Assembly: GCF_014395975.1 (NCBI RefSeq)
Contig: NZ_CP060714.1
Span: 4,030,001-4,094,000 of the forward strand
Source: Diaphorobacter ruginosibacter
Lineage (GTDB): Bacteria; Pseudomonadota; Gammaproteobacteria; Burkholderiales; Burkholderiaceae_C
Reading direction: 5' to 3'
Length of the DNA stretch: 64,000 bases
Made by a program: the position numbers and the translations under genes. Positions 1 to 9,196 of the stretch are shown here, piece by piece. Positions within the stretch are counted from its first letter, which is position 1, and every line of letters begins with the position of its first letter. The notes beneath the pieces are model-generated. The model was not told where the DNA came from. It did no database searches and saw only the letters and a program-made list of their open reading frames with translations.

Positions 1-670
1 GCAGCTCGTCGCGCTGGACCGCGATGATGCGCGTCTGCTCCCGTTGCTGCGACAGGGAGCGCATGAGCTGCCATATCAGCAGACCGCCCGTGATCAGCAC
101 CATGCTGAACGCAACGAAGGCCGCGCGCACCAGGCTGCCGAACTGCGCCAGCTGCTCCCCGCGCTCGTTCTGGTCCTGCGCCATGACATCGCTGCTCGCC
201 CGCTCGAGCACATCGATCAGCGACACCAGCGAGGCGTGCATGCTGGAACCCCGCGGTGCATCCGCGATCGAGCCGCCCTGCGCGATGGTCTCGTACTGCG
301 CGATCGCACCAGCCACCCGTTCTCGCTGATGAAAATACTCGAGCCGCTGCTGCTGCGCCTCCTCGCTCAGCAGCCTGAGCCGGTTATTGAAAATGTTCTC
401 CTGCTGTTCCAGCGCATCGCGCTCGACGAGGCCGCGGCGCAGCAATTCGTCGTCCTGCACCAGCAGGTGCCCCATGTTGTGCGCCTGCGTGAGCAGCCAC
501 AAGGTGTTGCGCCCATCGCGCACATCGAGTTCCCCGTAGAGCCCCACGAGCTGCCATGCCACGGCCACGCTGAACGAGAAGAACAGCAGCACGATGCTGG
601 ACAGCACGGTCCAGCGCCGGCGCGCCTGCGCACCGGAAGCGGCGGGTGAGAGCGGGTCCGGGACATCCAT
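1..670 (-). CDS. Sensor histidine kinase, N-terminal part (cut by window edge)
   Basis: The reverse strand is open from an ATG at 670 to the window edge, giving 223 residues with no stop. The translation has a short cytoplasmic start (MDVPDPLSPAASG), a membrane segment at about residues 20-40 (VLLFFSFSVAVAW), a roughly 140-residue polar, glutamine-rich, probably helical sensor region, and a second membrane segment at about 185-205 (AFSMVLITGGLLIWQL) followed by a cytoplasmic helix (LSQQREQTRIIAVQRDEL). This is the input half of a membrane sensor kinase; the catalytic part is outside the window, so the kinase call is inferred. The response-regulator gene ends 18 bases upstream, so the two are probably one operon. 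Confidence 0.7.
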   Translation of the reverse strand, partial: MDVPDPLSPAASGAQARRRWTVLSSIVLLFFSFSVAVAWQLVGLYGELDVRDGRNTLWLLTQAHNMGHLLVQDDELLRRGLVERDALEQQENIFNNRLRLLSEEAQQQRLEYFHQRERVAGAIAQYETIAQGGSIADAPRGSSMHASLVSLIDVLERASSDVMAQDQNERGEQLAQFGSLVRAAFVAFSMVLITGGLLIWQLMRSLSQQREQTRIIAVQRDEL

Positions 671-688
671 CTGTCATCGATGCATTGT

Positions 689-1756
689 TCAGGACTTGGC
701 GGGCACCGGTGGCGCCGCCTGCGAAGACGGCATCACGATGTCATTCCAGGCGACCGCCAGCAGCACCGCCACCAGTTCTGCCTGGCGACTGGTGTCCGTC
801 TTGTGGAACAGGTTGCGCAGGTGGTAGGCCATCGTGGCCGCGCTCACATGCATCTGCTCGCACATCTCCTGCTTGCTCAGGCCATCGGTGAGCAGGCTTG
901 CCACCTGCACCTCGGTGGGGGTGAGCCCGAAACGCCGGCCCAGTGCGGCACGGTTGTGCAGCGTGCGTTGCCGCAGATCGGAGAGGAACACGACGAAGCT
1001 CTCGTCATGGCCCGACGCCGGATGGCGCTCGCCCATGGCCAGCAGCGACACCTGCCAGTGCCTGCGCGGTGATTCCTGGGAAGCGATATCCACCCGCAGC
1101 GACTCGAGGCTGCCCCGCAGAAAGCTCTGCACCTCCGGGTGGCCCACGATGCTCCTGTTGAGCTGCAGCGTTCCGGCGGAGTCCACCGACAGCAGGCCCT
1201 CGCCGGCGCTGCCGCACAAGCTGTAGGCGGCGCGATTGGCAAAGCGCACGCCGAGTTGTGCATCGCACACCAGGGCACAGTGGCTGACCTTGTCCAGCAC
1301 GTTGGTCCACTGCGACAGCAGCTCGCCGACACGGCTTCTCATCTGCGCCTGATGGCTGACCTGAAGACGGCCAACCTGCGCAAGCCGCGACGCCACGCTG
1401 GCCAGCAGCATGTCGTAATCCACCGGCTTGACGAGGTAGTCGTCCGCACCCGCCCACTTGCCCCGCAGGACATCCTCCCGGTCGGAGAGCGCTGTGAGCA
1501 GCATGAAAGGCACACCAGGAAGCAGGTTGCGCTCGCGCACCTCGGAGAGAAACTCCATGCCGCTCATGCCCGGCAGGTTCACGTCGCAGATGATGAGACT
1601 GGGAGTACTCGCAGACAGCTTCTGACGCGCCTGCTCGATGTCCGGGACGCCCACGGGGGCATAGCCGGCCGCGCTGAGTTCCTCGCACAGATCCGCCAGC
1701 AGCTGCGGCTCGTCCTCGATGCAGAGGATGGAGGGACGTGTCATCGCCTGCAGCAT
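689..1756 (-). CDS. Response regulator with REC domain and LuxR-type DNA-binding domain
   Basis: From ATG 1756 the protein is 355 residues. The receiver domain occupies about residues 7-125, with the acidic pair in CIEDEP and the phospho-acceptor Asp58 in LIICDVNLPGMSG. A middle region of about 150 residues (ALVCDAQLGVRFANRAAYSLCG) looks like a PAS-type sensory module. The C-terminus carries a LuxR helix-turn-helix (LTPTEVQVASLLTDGLSKQEM). I chose 1756 because GGAG lies seven bases before it; 1744 (MTRPSIL) is possible, and the reading frame stays open to 1912 without support. It likely regulates transcription in partnership with the kinase encoded just downstream. The inserted PAS-like block between REC and HTH is less usual than the compact NarL form. 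Target genes are unknown. Confidence 0.85.
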   Translation of the reverse strand: MLQAMTRPSILCIEDEPQLLADLCEELSAAGYAPVGVPDIEQARQKLSASTPSLIICDVNLPGMSGMEFLSEVRERNLLPGVPFMLLTALSDREDVLRGKWAGADDYLVKPVDYDMLLASVASRLAQVGRLQVSHQAQMRSRVGELLSQWTNVLDKVSHCALVCDAQLGVRFANRAAYSLCGSAGEGLLSVDSAGTLQLNRSIVGHPEVQSFLRGSLESLRVDIASQESPRRHWQVSLLAMGERHPASGHDESFVVFLSDLRQRTLHNRAALGRRFGLTPTEVQVASLLTDGLSKQEMCEQMHVSAATMAYHLRNLFHKTDTSRQAELVAVLLAVAWNDIVMPSSQAAPPVPAKS

Positions 1757-2096
1757 GAAGCCACTCCCCATCCACACACGGCGCCAGTCTCGTTCGTCAT
1801 CGTCATCGCCAGGTGAAGCGGGGCCGCGCTGCAACGCGGCCAACCCATTCATTGCAAGGCCCGCTCCGCTGCAGACGCCTGCTGCATTCCATGAATGCAG
1901 CAACGCATGCACGCCGGATGATGTGCGTCAGAGCAGGCCCATCTCAAATCAAATTTTGTTGTACCTAAAACAATTAAATACGATTTAAGAGTGTTTGCCT
2001 ATCACCTAAATAGGGTATTCGAAGACGTAAATCACAACCAGATTGACCAAAATATGGATCGTCAACCTGGCTGGCAATCAGGCGCCGGCAGCCATC
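1757..2096. other. Intergenic region, AT-rich
   Basis: This is the upstream region of the response regulator and the downstream side of the YkvA-like gene. Bases 1945-2050 are clearly more AT-rich than the surroundings and probably hold the promoter of the two-component operon. I see no gene here; the open frame extending the regulator up to 1912 has no ribosome-binding site. Confidence 0.4.
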
Positions 2097-2384
2097 TCAC
2101 TTCGTGGCGCCACGCGTGCCCACCCGTGCACGCAGCGACTGCAACAGCTCCCCCGGCAGGAACCGGAACGCCAGCTGCAACAGGAAGTAGCCAATCAAGC
2201 CATCATCCAGCCAGCCCAGGATGGGGATGGTGTCCGGAACGAAGTCCACGGGACTGATCACATAGAGCGCGGCCAGAACCGTCACCAGCTTGGCCGCCCG
2301 AGGCGCACGCGGGTCGCGCAGAACGGCCCACGCAAGCATGATTTCCTTTCGGAACATGGTGAAAAGGCGACCGAGCTTCCACAT
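2097..2384 (-). CDS. YkvA-like DUF1232 membrane protein
   Basis: This 95-residue protein contains the DUF1232/YkvA core: KLVTVLAALYVISPVDFVPDTIPILGWLDDGLI, quoted here only in pieces as LYVISPVDFVPD and GWLDDGLIGYF. The family pattern is a hydrophobic helix followed by SPVD-x-PD-x-IP and a DD pair. One or two membrane segments are likely. The family's biochemical role is not known. It stands alone between the two-component system and a long palindromic repeat, with no operon partner. Confidence 0.85.
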   Translation of the reverse strand: MWKLGRLFTMFRKEIMLAWAVLRDPRAPRAAKLVTVLAALYVISPVDFVPDTIPILGWLDDGLIGYFLLQLAFRFLPGELLQSLRARVGTRGATK

Positions 2385-2567
2385 GGCAGTACTCCATCAT
2401 TCGTCAGGACACAGAGAAAAGGGCCAGATGCAGGCACCTTGCAGCCAGGCGGCTGCCAGTCCTTAACGTGCGGTCAACCCGGGGGATGACAAGAGCAGGA
2501 AGAAAACTTTACAAGAAGAGCAGCGGGCACTTCTTGGGCTGGCACTATTTGTTGCCAAGGTCTGTTT

Positions 2568-3034
2568 GATGACAGAGGCCGGGAGTGCCCCCGGCGGGGC
2601 AGTAACTTTTTGCACGCGCAAAAAGTCACCAAAAAGGCGTTTTAATACCCACGTCAGAACTCTCTTCGTTCCTTCGTCACTCCGTTCAGACAGCCGCCGT
2701 GAGTCAGTTGAAGGGGAGGAGCATTCGGCACGTCGCTGCGCTCGTGCCTGGGCATCTCGCGACTTCGCGAGATGTAGCGTGCCCCAATTCAATCCTGCTG
2801 TTCAAACTTGGCGCTGTCGGCTCGCCCGAAGTCGGGCGACCCCGGCACGAGCGCAGCGATGTGCCGTACACACCTCTTGCAAGCTGACTCACGGTGGCTG
2901 TCTGAACGGAGCGCCGCAGGCGCGCAGTGAGTTTTACCGCGTGCCCCCGCATTCAAAGCGCATTTTTGGTTCCTTTTTGGGCAAGACCAAAAAGGGACTG
3001 CCCCGCCGAGGGCACTCCCGGCCTCTGTGCCTCA
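2568..3034. repeat. Long imperfect palindrome (about 467 bp) with nested inverted repeats
   Basis: The outer arms at about 2574-2640 and 2963-3026 are near-reverse complements: CAGAGGCCGGGAGTGCCC on the left is answered by GGGCACTCCCGGCCTCTG on the right, and AAAAAG/CTTTTT blocks follow. An inner pair (about 2683-2750 and 2845-2908) shares CGTTCAGACAGCC and GTCGCTGCGCTCGTGC with the reverse complement of the other side. The centre holds two small perfect hairpins, ATCTCGCGACTTCGCGAGAT and CGCCCGAAGTCGGGCG. No supported gene lies inside; the forward open frame across it runs antisense into serS. It resembles a genomic repeat or degenerate non-autonomous element, but I saw no second copy in this window. 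Confidence 0.7.
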
Positions 3035-3090
3035 TCCACCAACGGCAGGCCAAAAACAGAGACCGAGCCAGAAAAGGCCCAACAAAAAGC

Positions 3091-4410
<1,320 letters not shown>

Positions 4411-4481
4411 AGGGGCTGAATTTTAAACGCTTGCAGCACAAGGGACCGCGCGCCGCAGCGCACGGGCCCGGCAACGAAGGC

Positions 4482-5807
4482 TCAGTTGGAAACGGAGTCG
4501 GTGGAGAGATCGATTTCCGGCTCGGGCAGGCGCGTGGCCAGAACCTTGTCGATGGTCTTGCCATCCATGTCGATGACTTCGAAGCGCCAGTTTTCCCACT
4601 GCACGGTGTCGGTCTCGGCCGGCAGCTTGCCGGTGAGGAACATCAACATGCCGCTGAGCGTGTGGTAGCGGCCCCGGTCTTCCTCGGGCACGCTGGCCAG
4701 GTTCAGGCGATCCTTGAGCTCGGGCACGGGAATGTGGCCGTCCAGCAGCCAGCTGCCATCCTCGCGCTGCACTGCCCAGGAGGTCTCGGGATCGCGCGGC
4801 TGGAATTCACCGGTGATGGCCTCGATCAGGTCCTGCAGCGTGACGATGCCCTGCACCTCGCCGTACTCGTCGATGACGAAGGCCATCTGCACGTCGGACT
4901 GGCGGAACTCGTCGAGCAGCTCCAGGCCGTTGATGGTTTCGGGCACATACAGCGCCGCCTTCAGCGGCTGCTCCGCCAGATCGCGGGCCGCCGGATCGCG
5001 TACCGCGCGGGCCAGCCATTGGCGCGCATTGATCACGCCCAGGATGTTTTCCATCGAGCCGCGCACCACCGGGAAACGCGCATGATCGGACTCTTCCACC
5101 AGCTTGAGGTTGGCCTCGAACGAGTCCTCCACATCGAGATACACCACGTCGGCGCGCGGCAGCATCAGCGAGCCGATCTGGCGGTCGTCCAGGCGGAACA
5201 CATTGCGCACCATCTGGTGCTCGTGGGTTTCGATCACGCCGGCACTGGTGCCCTCCGCCAGCACGGCATGGATCTCATCCTCGGTCACGGAGCTCCCGAC
5301 GCCCTCCTTCACGCCCAGCGCGCGCAGCAGCGCCGCGGTGGATCCCGCGAGCAGGCGCACGAACGGCTTGGTCGCGATCGCCAGCCAGTTGATGGGGCGG
5401 GCCACGATGCGGGCCAGCGTCTCGGGGTAGCTCTGCCCCAGACGCTTGGGCACGAGTTCGCCGACCACGATCGAGAAATAGGTGATGAGCACCACGACGA
5501 GGCCCGTGGACACGTAGCCCGCCATCTTGGCCTCCATGCCCATCTGGACGAGCCACACGCCCAGCGGCTGGGCGAGCGCGGACTCGCCGACGATGCCGTT
5601 GAGCACGCCGATCGAGGTGATGCCGATCTGGATGGTGGAGAGAAAACGCGTGGGGTCTTCGCCCAGCTTGACGGCTGCCTTTGCGCCGCTATCGCCCTCA
5701 TCGATGAGTTTTTGCAGTCGCGTCTTGCGCGCTGAAACCAAGGCCAGCTCCGACATGGCAAAGAGGCCATTGAGCAGGATGAGGGCGAACAGTATTGCTA
5801 TTTCCAT
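4482..5807 (-). CDS. CNNM/CBS/CorC-domain membrane protein (hemolysin-family)
   Basis: This 441-residue protein has the YtfL/TlyC architecture: an N-terminal DUF21/CNNM transmembrane domain (about residues 1-190, starting MEIAILFALILLNGLFAMSE), a CBS pair (about 210-340, including VITLQDLIEAITGE at its end), and a C-terminal CorC_HlyC domain (about 350-435). Such proteins are linked to magnesium or other cation efflux; the older 'hemolysin' name is not a function call. It is followed downstream by serS on the same strand with a 71-base gap, so they may or may not be co-transcribed. Confidence 0.9.
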   Translation of the reverse strand: MEIAILFALILLNGLFAMSELALVSARKTRLQKLIDEGDSGAKAAVKLGEDPTRFLSTIQIGITSIGVLNGIVGESALAQPLGVWLVQMGMEAKMAGYVSTGLVVVLITYFSIVVGELVPKRLGQSYPETLARIVARPINWLAIATKPFVRLLAGSTAALLRALGVKEGVGSSVTEDEIHAVLAEGTSAGVIETHEHQMVRNVFRLDDRQIGSLMLPRADVVYLDVEDSFEANLKLVEESDHARFPVVRGSMENILGVINARQWLARAVRDPAARDLAEQPLKAALYVPETINGLELLDEFRQSDVQMAFVIDEYGEVQGIVTLQDLIEAITGEFQPRDPETSWAVQREDGSWLLDGHIPVPELKDRLNLASVPEEDRGRYHTLSGMLMFLTGKLPAETDTVQWENWRFEVIDMDGKTIDKVLATRLPEPEIDLSTDSVSN

Positions 5808-6031
5808 AGTCAGGGAGTCCGATGCACTCCCCCGGTGTAGAGAAGCCCAAATTGTAGGGATTTGTGCATCGGGGGCTGGACGAGTACCCGCTGCGCACGG
5901 AGGACATCATAGTTGGCGCGGTGGAATCGTCTGTGAATTTCTGATGAAAAGGCGACGCAATCCTACATCCAGCTGATGTTTGTTGCTCCTTTTAGAGAAG
6001 CAACAAACCCATGATTCAGGCCCTCTGTGGC

Positions 6032-7021
6032 TCAGTGCCCGGTCTCCGGCAGCTTGTGGACCTCGATTTCCAGGCCCGTGGCCGCGTCGATCTTCAGCCC
6101 CTTGGGCAGAGGGAACTTCACCGTTTCCTCGATGCCGTCCATCTTGCGCACGGACGTGGCTCCCAGCTCCTTGATGCGCGCGATCACGTCCTTCACCAGC
6201 ACCTCGGGCGCGGAGGCCCCGGCCGTCAGTCCCACGCGCGCGATGCCGTCGAACCACTCGTGGCGCAGCTCCTCGGCGCCGTCGATCATGTAGGCGGGAG
6301 TTCCCAGGCGGGCCGCGAGCTCGCGCAGGCGGTTGCTGTTGGAGCTGGTGGGGCTGCCGACCACGATCACCAGATCGACCTGGCCGCTGAGCACCTTCAC
6401 CGCATCCTGGCGGTTCTGGGTGGCGTAGCAGATGTCCTGCTGCTTGGGCTCGCGCACATGGGGGAAGCGCTTGCGCACGGCCTCCGTGATCTCTGCCGCA
6501 TCGTCCACCGACAGTGTGGTCTGCGTGACGACCGCCAGCAATTCGGTCTGCGCGGGCTGCACCGCCGCCACATCGGTCACGTCCTCCACCAGATGGATGC
6601 CTTCGGAGAGCTGGCCCATCGTGCCTTCGACCTCGGGATGCCCCTTGTGGCCGATCATGATGAATTCATAGCCTTCGCGCGCGAGCTTGGCCACTTCCAC
6701 GTGCACCTTGGTCACGAGCGGACAGGTCGCATCGAAGATCCTGAAACCGCGCGCCTCGGCCTCGCTCTGCACCGCCTTGCTCACGCCATGCGCGCTGAAC
6801 ACCAGCGTCGCGCCCGGGGGCACCTCGTCCAGGTCCTCGATGAAGATCGCGCCCTTGTTCTTGAGATCGTTCACCACATAGGTGTTGTGCACGATTTCAT
6901 GGCGTACATAGATCGGGCGGCCGAACTTCTGCAGTGCGCGCTCGACGATCTCGATGGCGCGGTCCACACCTGCGCAGAAGCCGCGCGGCTCGGCGAGAAC
7001 GATTTCCTGGGGTTTTTGCAT
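6032..7021 (-). CDS. ispH: 4-hydroxy-3-methylbut-2-enyl diphosphate reductase
   Basis: From ATG 7021 (MQKPQEIVLAEPRGFCAG) the protein is 329 residues. It is the last enzyme of the MEP isoprenoid pathway, making IPP and DMAPP with a [4Fe-4S] cluster. The three cluster cysteines are in RGFCAGV, DATCPLVTKVH and CYATQNRQ, and the catalytic Glu region and SSNSNRL substrate motif are present. The open frame extends to 7309, but those residues overlap the FKBP gene and lack family similarity; an in-frame ATG at 7030 is a possible alternative start. It follows the FKBP isomerase gene by 71 bases, the classic slpA/fkpB-ispH arrangement. Confidence 0.97.
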   Translation of the reverse strand: MQKPQEIVLAEPRGFCAGVDRAIEIVERALQKFGRPIYVRHEIVHNTYVVNDLKNKGAIFIEDLDEVPPGATLVFSAHGVSKAVQSEAEARGFRIFDATCPLVTKVHVEVAKLAREGYEFIMIGHKGHPEVEGTMGQLSEGIHLVEDVTDVAAVQPAQTELLAVVTQTTLSVDDAAEITEAVRKRFPHVREPKQQDICYATQNRQDAVKVLSGQVDLVIVVGSPTSSNSNRLRELAARLGTPAYMIDGAEELRHEWFDGIARVGLTAGASAPEVLVKDVIARIKELGATSVRKMDGIEETVKFPLPKGLKIDAATGLEIEVHKLPETGH

Positions 7022-7092
7022 GGGGCTGACGGGGTCTCTCTTCTGTATTTTTGGTCTGAGGTGCTTGTGCGGGCGCTTTCTGGGCGCCTGGC

Positions 7093-7581
7093 TCAGAGCA
7101 CGCCGATCAGTTGCACCTCGAAGGTCACGGGCAGGCCCGCCAGGGGGTGGCTGAAGTCGAACAGCACGGCGCCGTCGCTCTCGCGCACATCGAGCACCGT
7201 GCCGGCGAACGTGCCCGAATTGTCGGGTGTGGGGAATTGCACCACGTCGCCCACGGTGTACTGCTCCATGGGATCGCCCAGCTCGTTGAGCACCTTGCGC
7301 GCCAGCCACTGCTGCATGTCCGGGTTGCGCTCACCGAAGGCGACGCCCGCGGGCAGCTCGAACGTGGCGCGCGCGCCCTCGGCCATGCCGATCAGGCGCT
7401 CCTCCACCGCGGGTGCCAGCTCACCCGCCCCCAGGGACAGCGTGGCGGGCTGGCCATCGAAGGTGTTGATCACATCGCCCGCCGGACCGGCCAGACGATA
7501 GTGCAACGTGAGAAAGGAGCCTGCCTGCACCGTGGGCACGGTGGAATCACGGGAATCGGCAGAGGAAGTGGAACTTGACAT
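7093..7581 (-). CDS. fkpB: FKBP-type peptidyl-prolyl cis-trans isomerase (SlpA/FkpB-like)
   Basis: From ATG 7581 (MSSSTSSADSRDSTVPTVQAG) the protein is 162 residues. The FKBP fold with the inserted flap typical of SlyD/SlpA is visible: LTLHYRL, INTFDGQPATLSLG, LAPAVEERLIGMAEGARATFELP, and FDFSHPLAGLPVTFEVQL. The gene order fkpB-ispH is conserved in many Proteobacteria. The frame continues upstream to 8055 over radC, which is an antisense artefact. The gene is divergent from radC with 82 bases between the two starts. Confidence 0.93.
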   Translation of the reverse strand: MSSSTSSADSRDSTVPTVQAGSFLTLHYRLAGPAGDVINTFDGQPATLSLGAGELAPAVEERLIGMAEGARATFELPAGVAFGERNPDMQQWLARKVLNELGDPMEQYTVGDVVQFPTPDNSGTFAGTVLDVRESDGAVLFDFSHPLAGLPVTFEVQLIGVL

Positions 7582-7663
7582 GGATGGCCTCGCTATTTGC
7601 CTCCATTGTAAAAAATCAGGGATTCCCCCATACCCACCCCTGACGAGAGACCGTTTGCCCGCC

Positions 7664-8401
7664 ATGCCCCTCAAAGACCTGCCCCCCGACTCCCGCCCGC
7701 GCGAAAAGCTGCTGTCCCGAGGCCCCCAGGCCTTGTCGGACGCCGAATTGCTGGCCGTCCTGCTGCGCACGGGCATCAAGGGCATGGGGGTTCTGCAGCT
7801 GGCGACGGAGCTGATTTCACTGCCGCCGCCCTCGTCCACCGATCCGACCATCCGGGAGCCCTCGCCCGGCAGCACGGCCAGAGGATTCAGCGGCATCTCG
7901 GCACTCCTGCAGGCAAGCGCCGACGATCTGCGGCGCATCAAGGGCCTGGGACCCGCCAAGCGGGCCGAGCTGATGGCCGTGCTCGAGCTATCGCGCCGCG
8001 CCATGGCCGAGCAGTTGAGCGCACGCACAGTGTTCGACTCGCCGCAGGTGGTCAAGCACTACCTGAAGCTGCATCTCTCCGGCAGGATGCACGAGGTGTT
8101 CGCCGTGCTGTTCCTCGACGGCCAGCACCGGCTGATCGCCATGGAGGAGATGTTCCAGGGCACGCTCACCCAGGCCAGCGTCTATCCGCGCGAGGTGGTG
8201 AAGCGCGCCCTGCACCACCACGCGGCGGCGGTGATCCTTGCGCACAACCATCCCAGCGGAAATACGCGGCCCAGCCAGGCGGATGTGCAGTTGACCAGGC
8301 AGCTGTCGGCTTCGCTGGCTCTGGTGGATGTGCGGGTGCTGGATCATCTGGTGGTGGGGGTGGGGGAGGTTCTTTCGATGGCGGAGTCTGGGGACATGTA
8401 A
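7664..8401 (+). CDS. radC: RadC-family JAB-domain protein
   Basis: From ATG 7664 (MPLKDLPPDSRPREKLLSRG) the protein is 245 residues. The N-terminal helix-hairpin-helix region includes RIKGLGPAKRAELMAVLELSRR, and the C-terminal JAB/MPN metalloprotease-like domain has the HNHPSGNTRPSQAD motif that supplies two His and one Asp for zinc. An insertion after the LAVLLRTG motif (PPPSSTDPTIREPSPGS) makes it slightly longer than Escherichia coli RadC. The molecular role of RadC is unsettled. It is divergent from fkpB. Confidence 0.95.
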   Translation: MPLKDLPPDSRPREKLLSRGPQALSDAELLAVLLRTGIKGMGVLQLATELISLPPPSSTDPTIREPSPGSTARGFSGISALLQASADDLRRIKGLGPAKRAELMAVLELSRRAMAEQLSARTVFDSPQVVKHYLKLHLSGRMHEVFAVLFLDGQHRLIAMEEMFQGTLTQASVYPREVVKRALHHHAAAVILAHNHPSGNTRPSQADVQLTRQLSASLALVDVRVLDHLVVGVGEVLSMAESGDM

Positions 8402-8484
8402 ACAGTCCTCTTTCCAAAACTTTCCTCGCCAGCAGAAATCCTCGCATTGCATGATGTACAAACACGATAGTTGTCAGTCGTGCC

Positions 8485-9156
8485 ATGCCAGATATCAAAG
8501 TCCGCTCTCTCTCCGATCTCAAGACCTTGCGCAAAGCCCTTGCAGAGGCGGCCGAGCGCGAGGCCGAGAGGCAGCGGGCGTTGGCAGAGGCCGAGCGCGA
8601 GGCGCGTCGTCGGCAGAATCTGTTCAGGGAAGCCATCGGCACGGTCACGGCGCTCAAGGGCCAGCATGACCGGCTCTGGTACACGCCCGAGCCGCCCGAC
8701 CCTATCCCCGTTCAGCGCGAGCGGGACGAGGAGCGGGTGCTGCGCGAATCGCTGAGCGATGCCTTCGACGTGAGCACCCTGCTCGACACCGACGACCAAT
8801 TGAGCTTTCGCCGGCCCGGCATCGGCCTGGATGTCACGCGCAAGCTGCGCGCGGGGCACTGGAGCATCCAGCGGCAGCTCGATCTGCACGGCCTGCGCAC
8901 CGAGGAGGCGCGCGAGGCGCTGGGCGAGTTCATCCGGCTGTCGTTTCGCACCGGCATCCGCTGCGTGCGCGTAGTGCATGGCAAGGGGCTCGGGTCGCCG
9001 GGGAAGATGCCCGTGCTCAAGGGACGCGTGCAGAGCTGGCTGGTGCAGAAGAAGGAAGTGCTGGCCTTTGTCCAGGCGCGGCCCGCGGAGGGCGGGGCCG
9101 GCGCGCTGGTCGTGCTGCTGCAGCCGTCACAGCGCCGCATGGGCAGCGGCGGCTAG
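8485..9156 (+). CDS. Smr-domain protein
   Basis: The 223-residue protein starts with a charged coiled-coil stretch (about residues 10-55, AEAAEREAERQRALAEAERE) and ends with a Smr domain (about 125-215) carrying LDLHGLRTEEAREAL and the VVHGKGLGSPGKMPVLKG loop. Smr domains of the MutS2/YdaL type bind and often cleave nucleic acids; the H-G-K-G loop is the active region. It lies 83 bases after radC on the same strand and may be transcribed with it. Confidence 0.92.
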   Translation: MPDIKVRSLSDLKTLRKALAEAAEREAERQRALAEAEREARRRQNLFREAIGTVTALKGQHDRLWYTPEPPDPIPVQRERDEERVLRESLSDAFDVSTLLDTDDQLSFRRPGIGLDVTRKLRAGHWSIQRQLDLHGLRTEEAREALGEFIRLSFRTGIRCVRVVHGKGLGSPGKMPVLKGRVQSWLVQKKEVLAFVQARPAEGGAGALVVLLQPSQRRMGSGG

Positions 9157-9196
9157 CCTTCCCGGCCCCCGCCTCGGCCCATGCCTTGGCCCCCGA

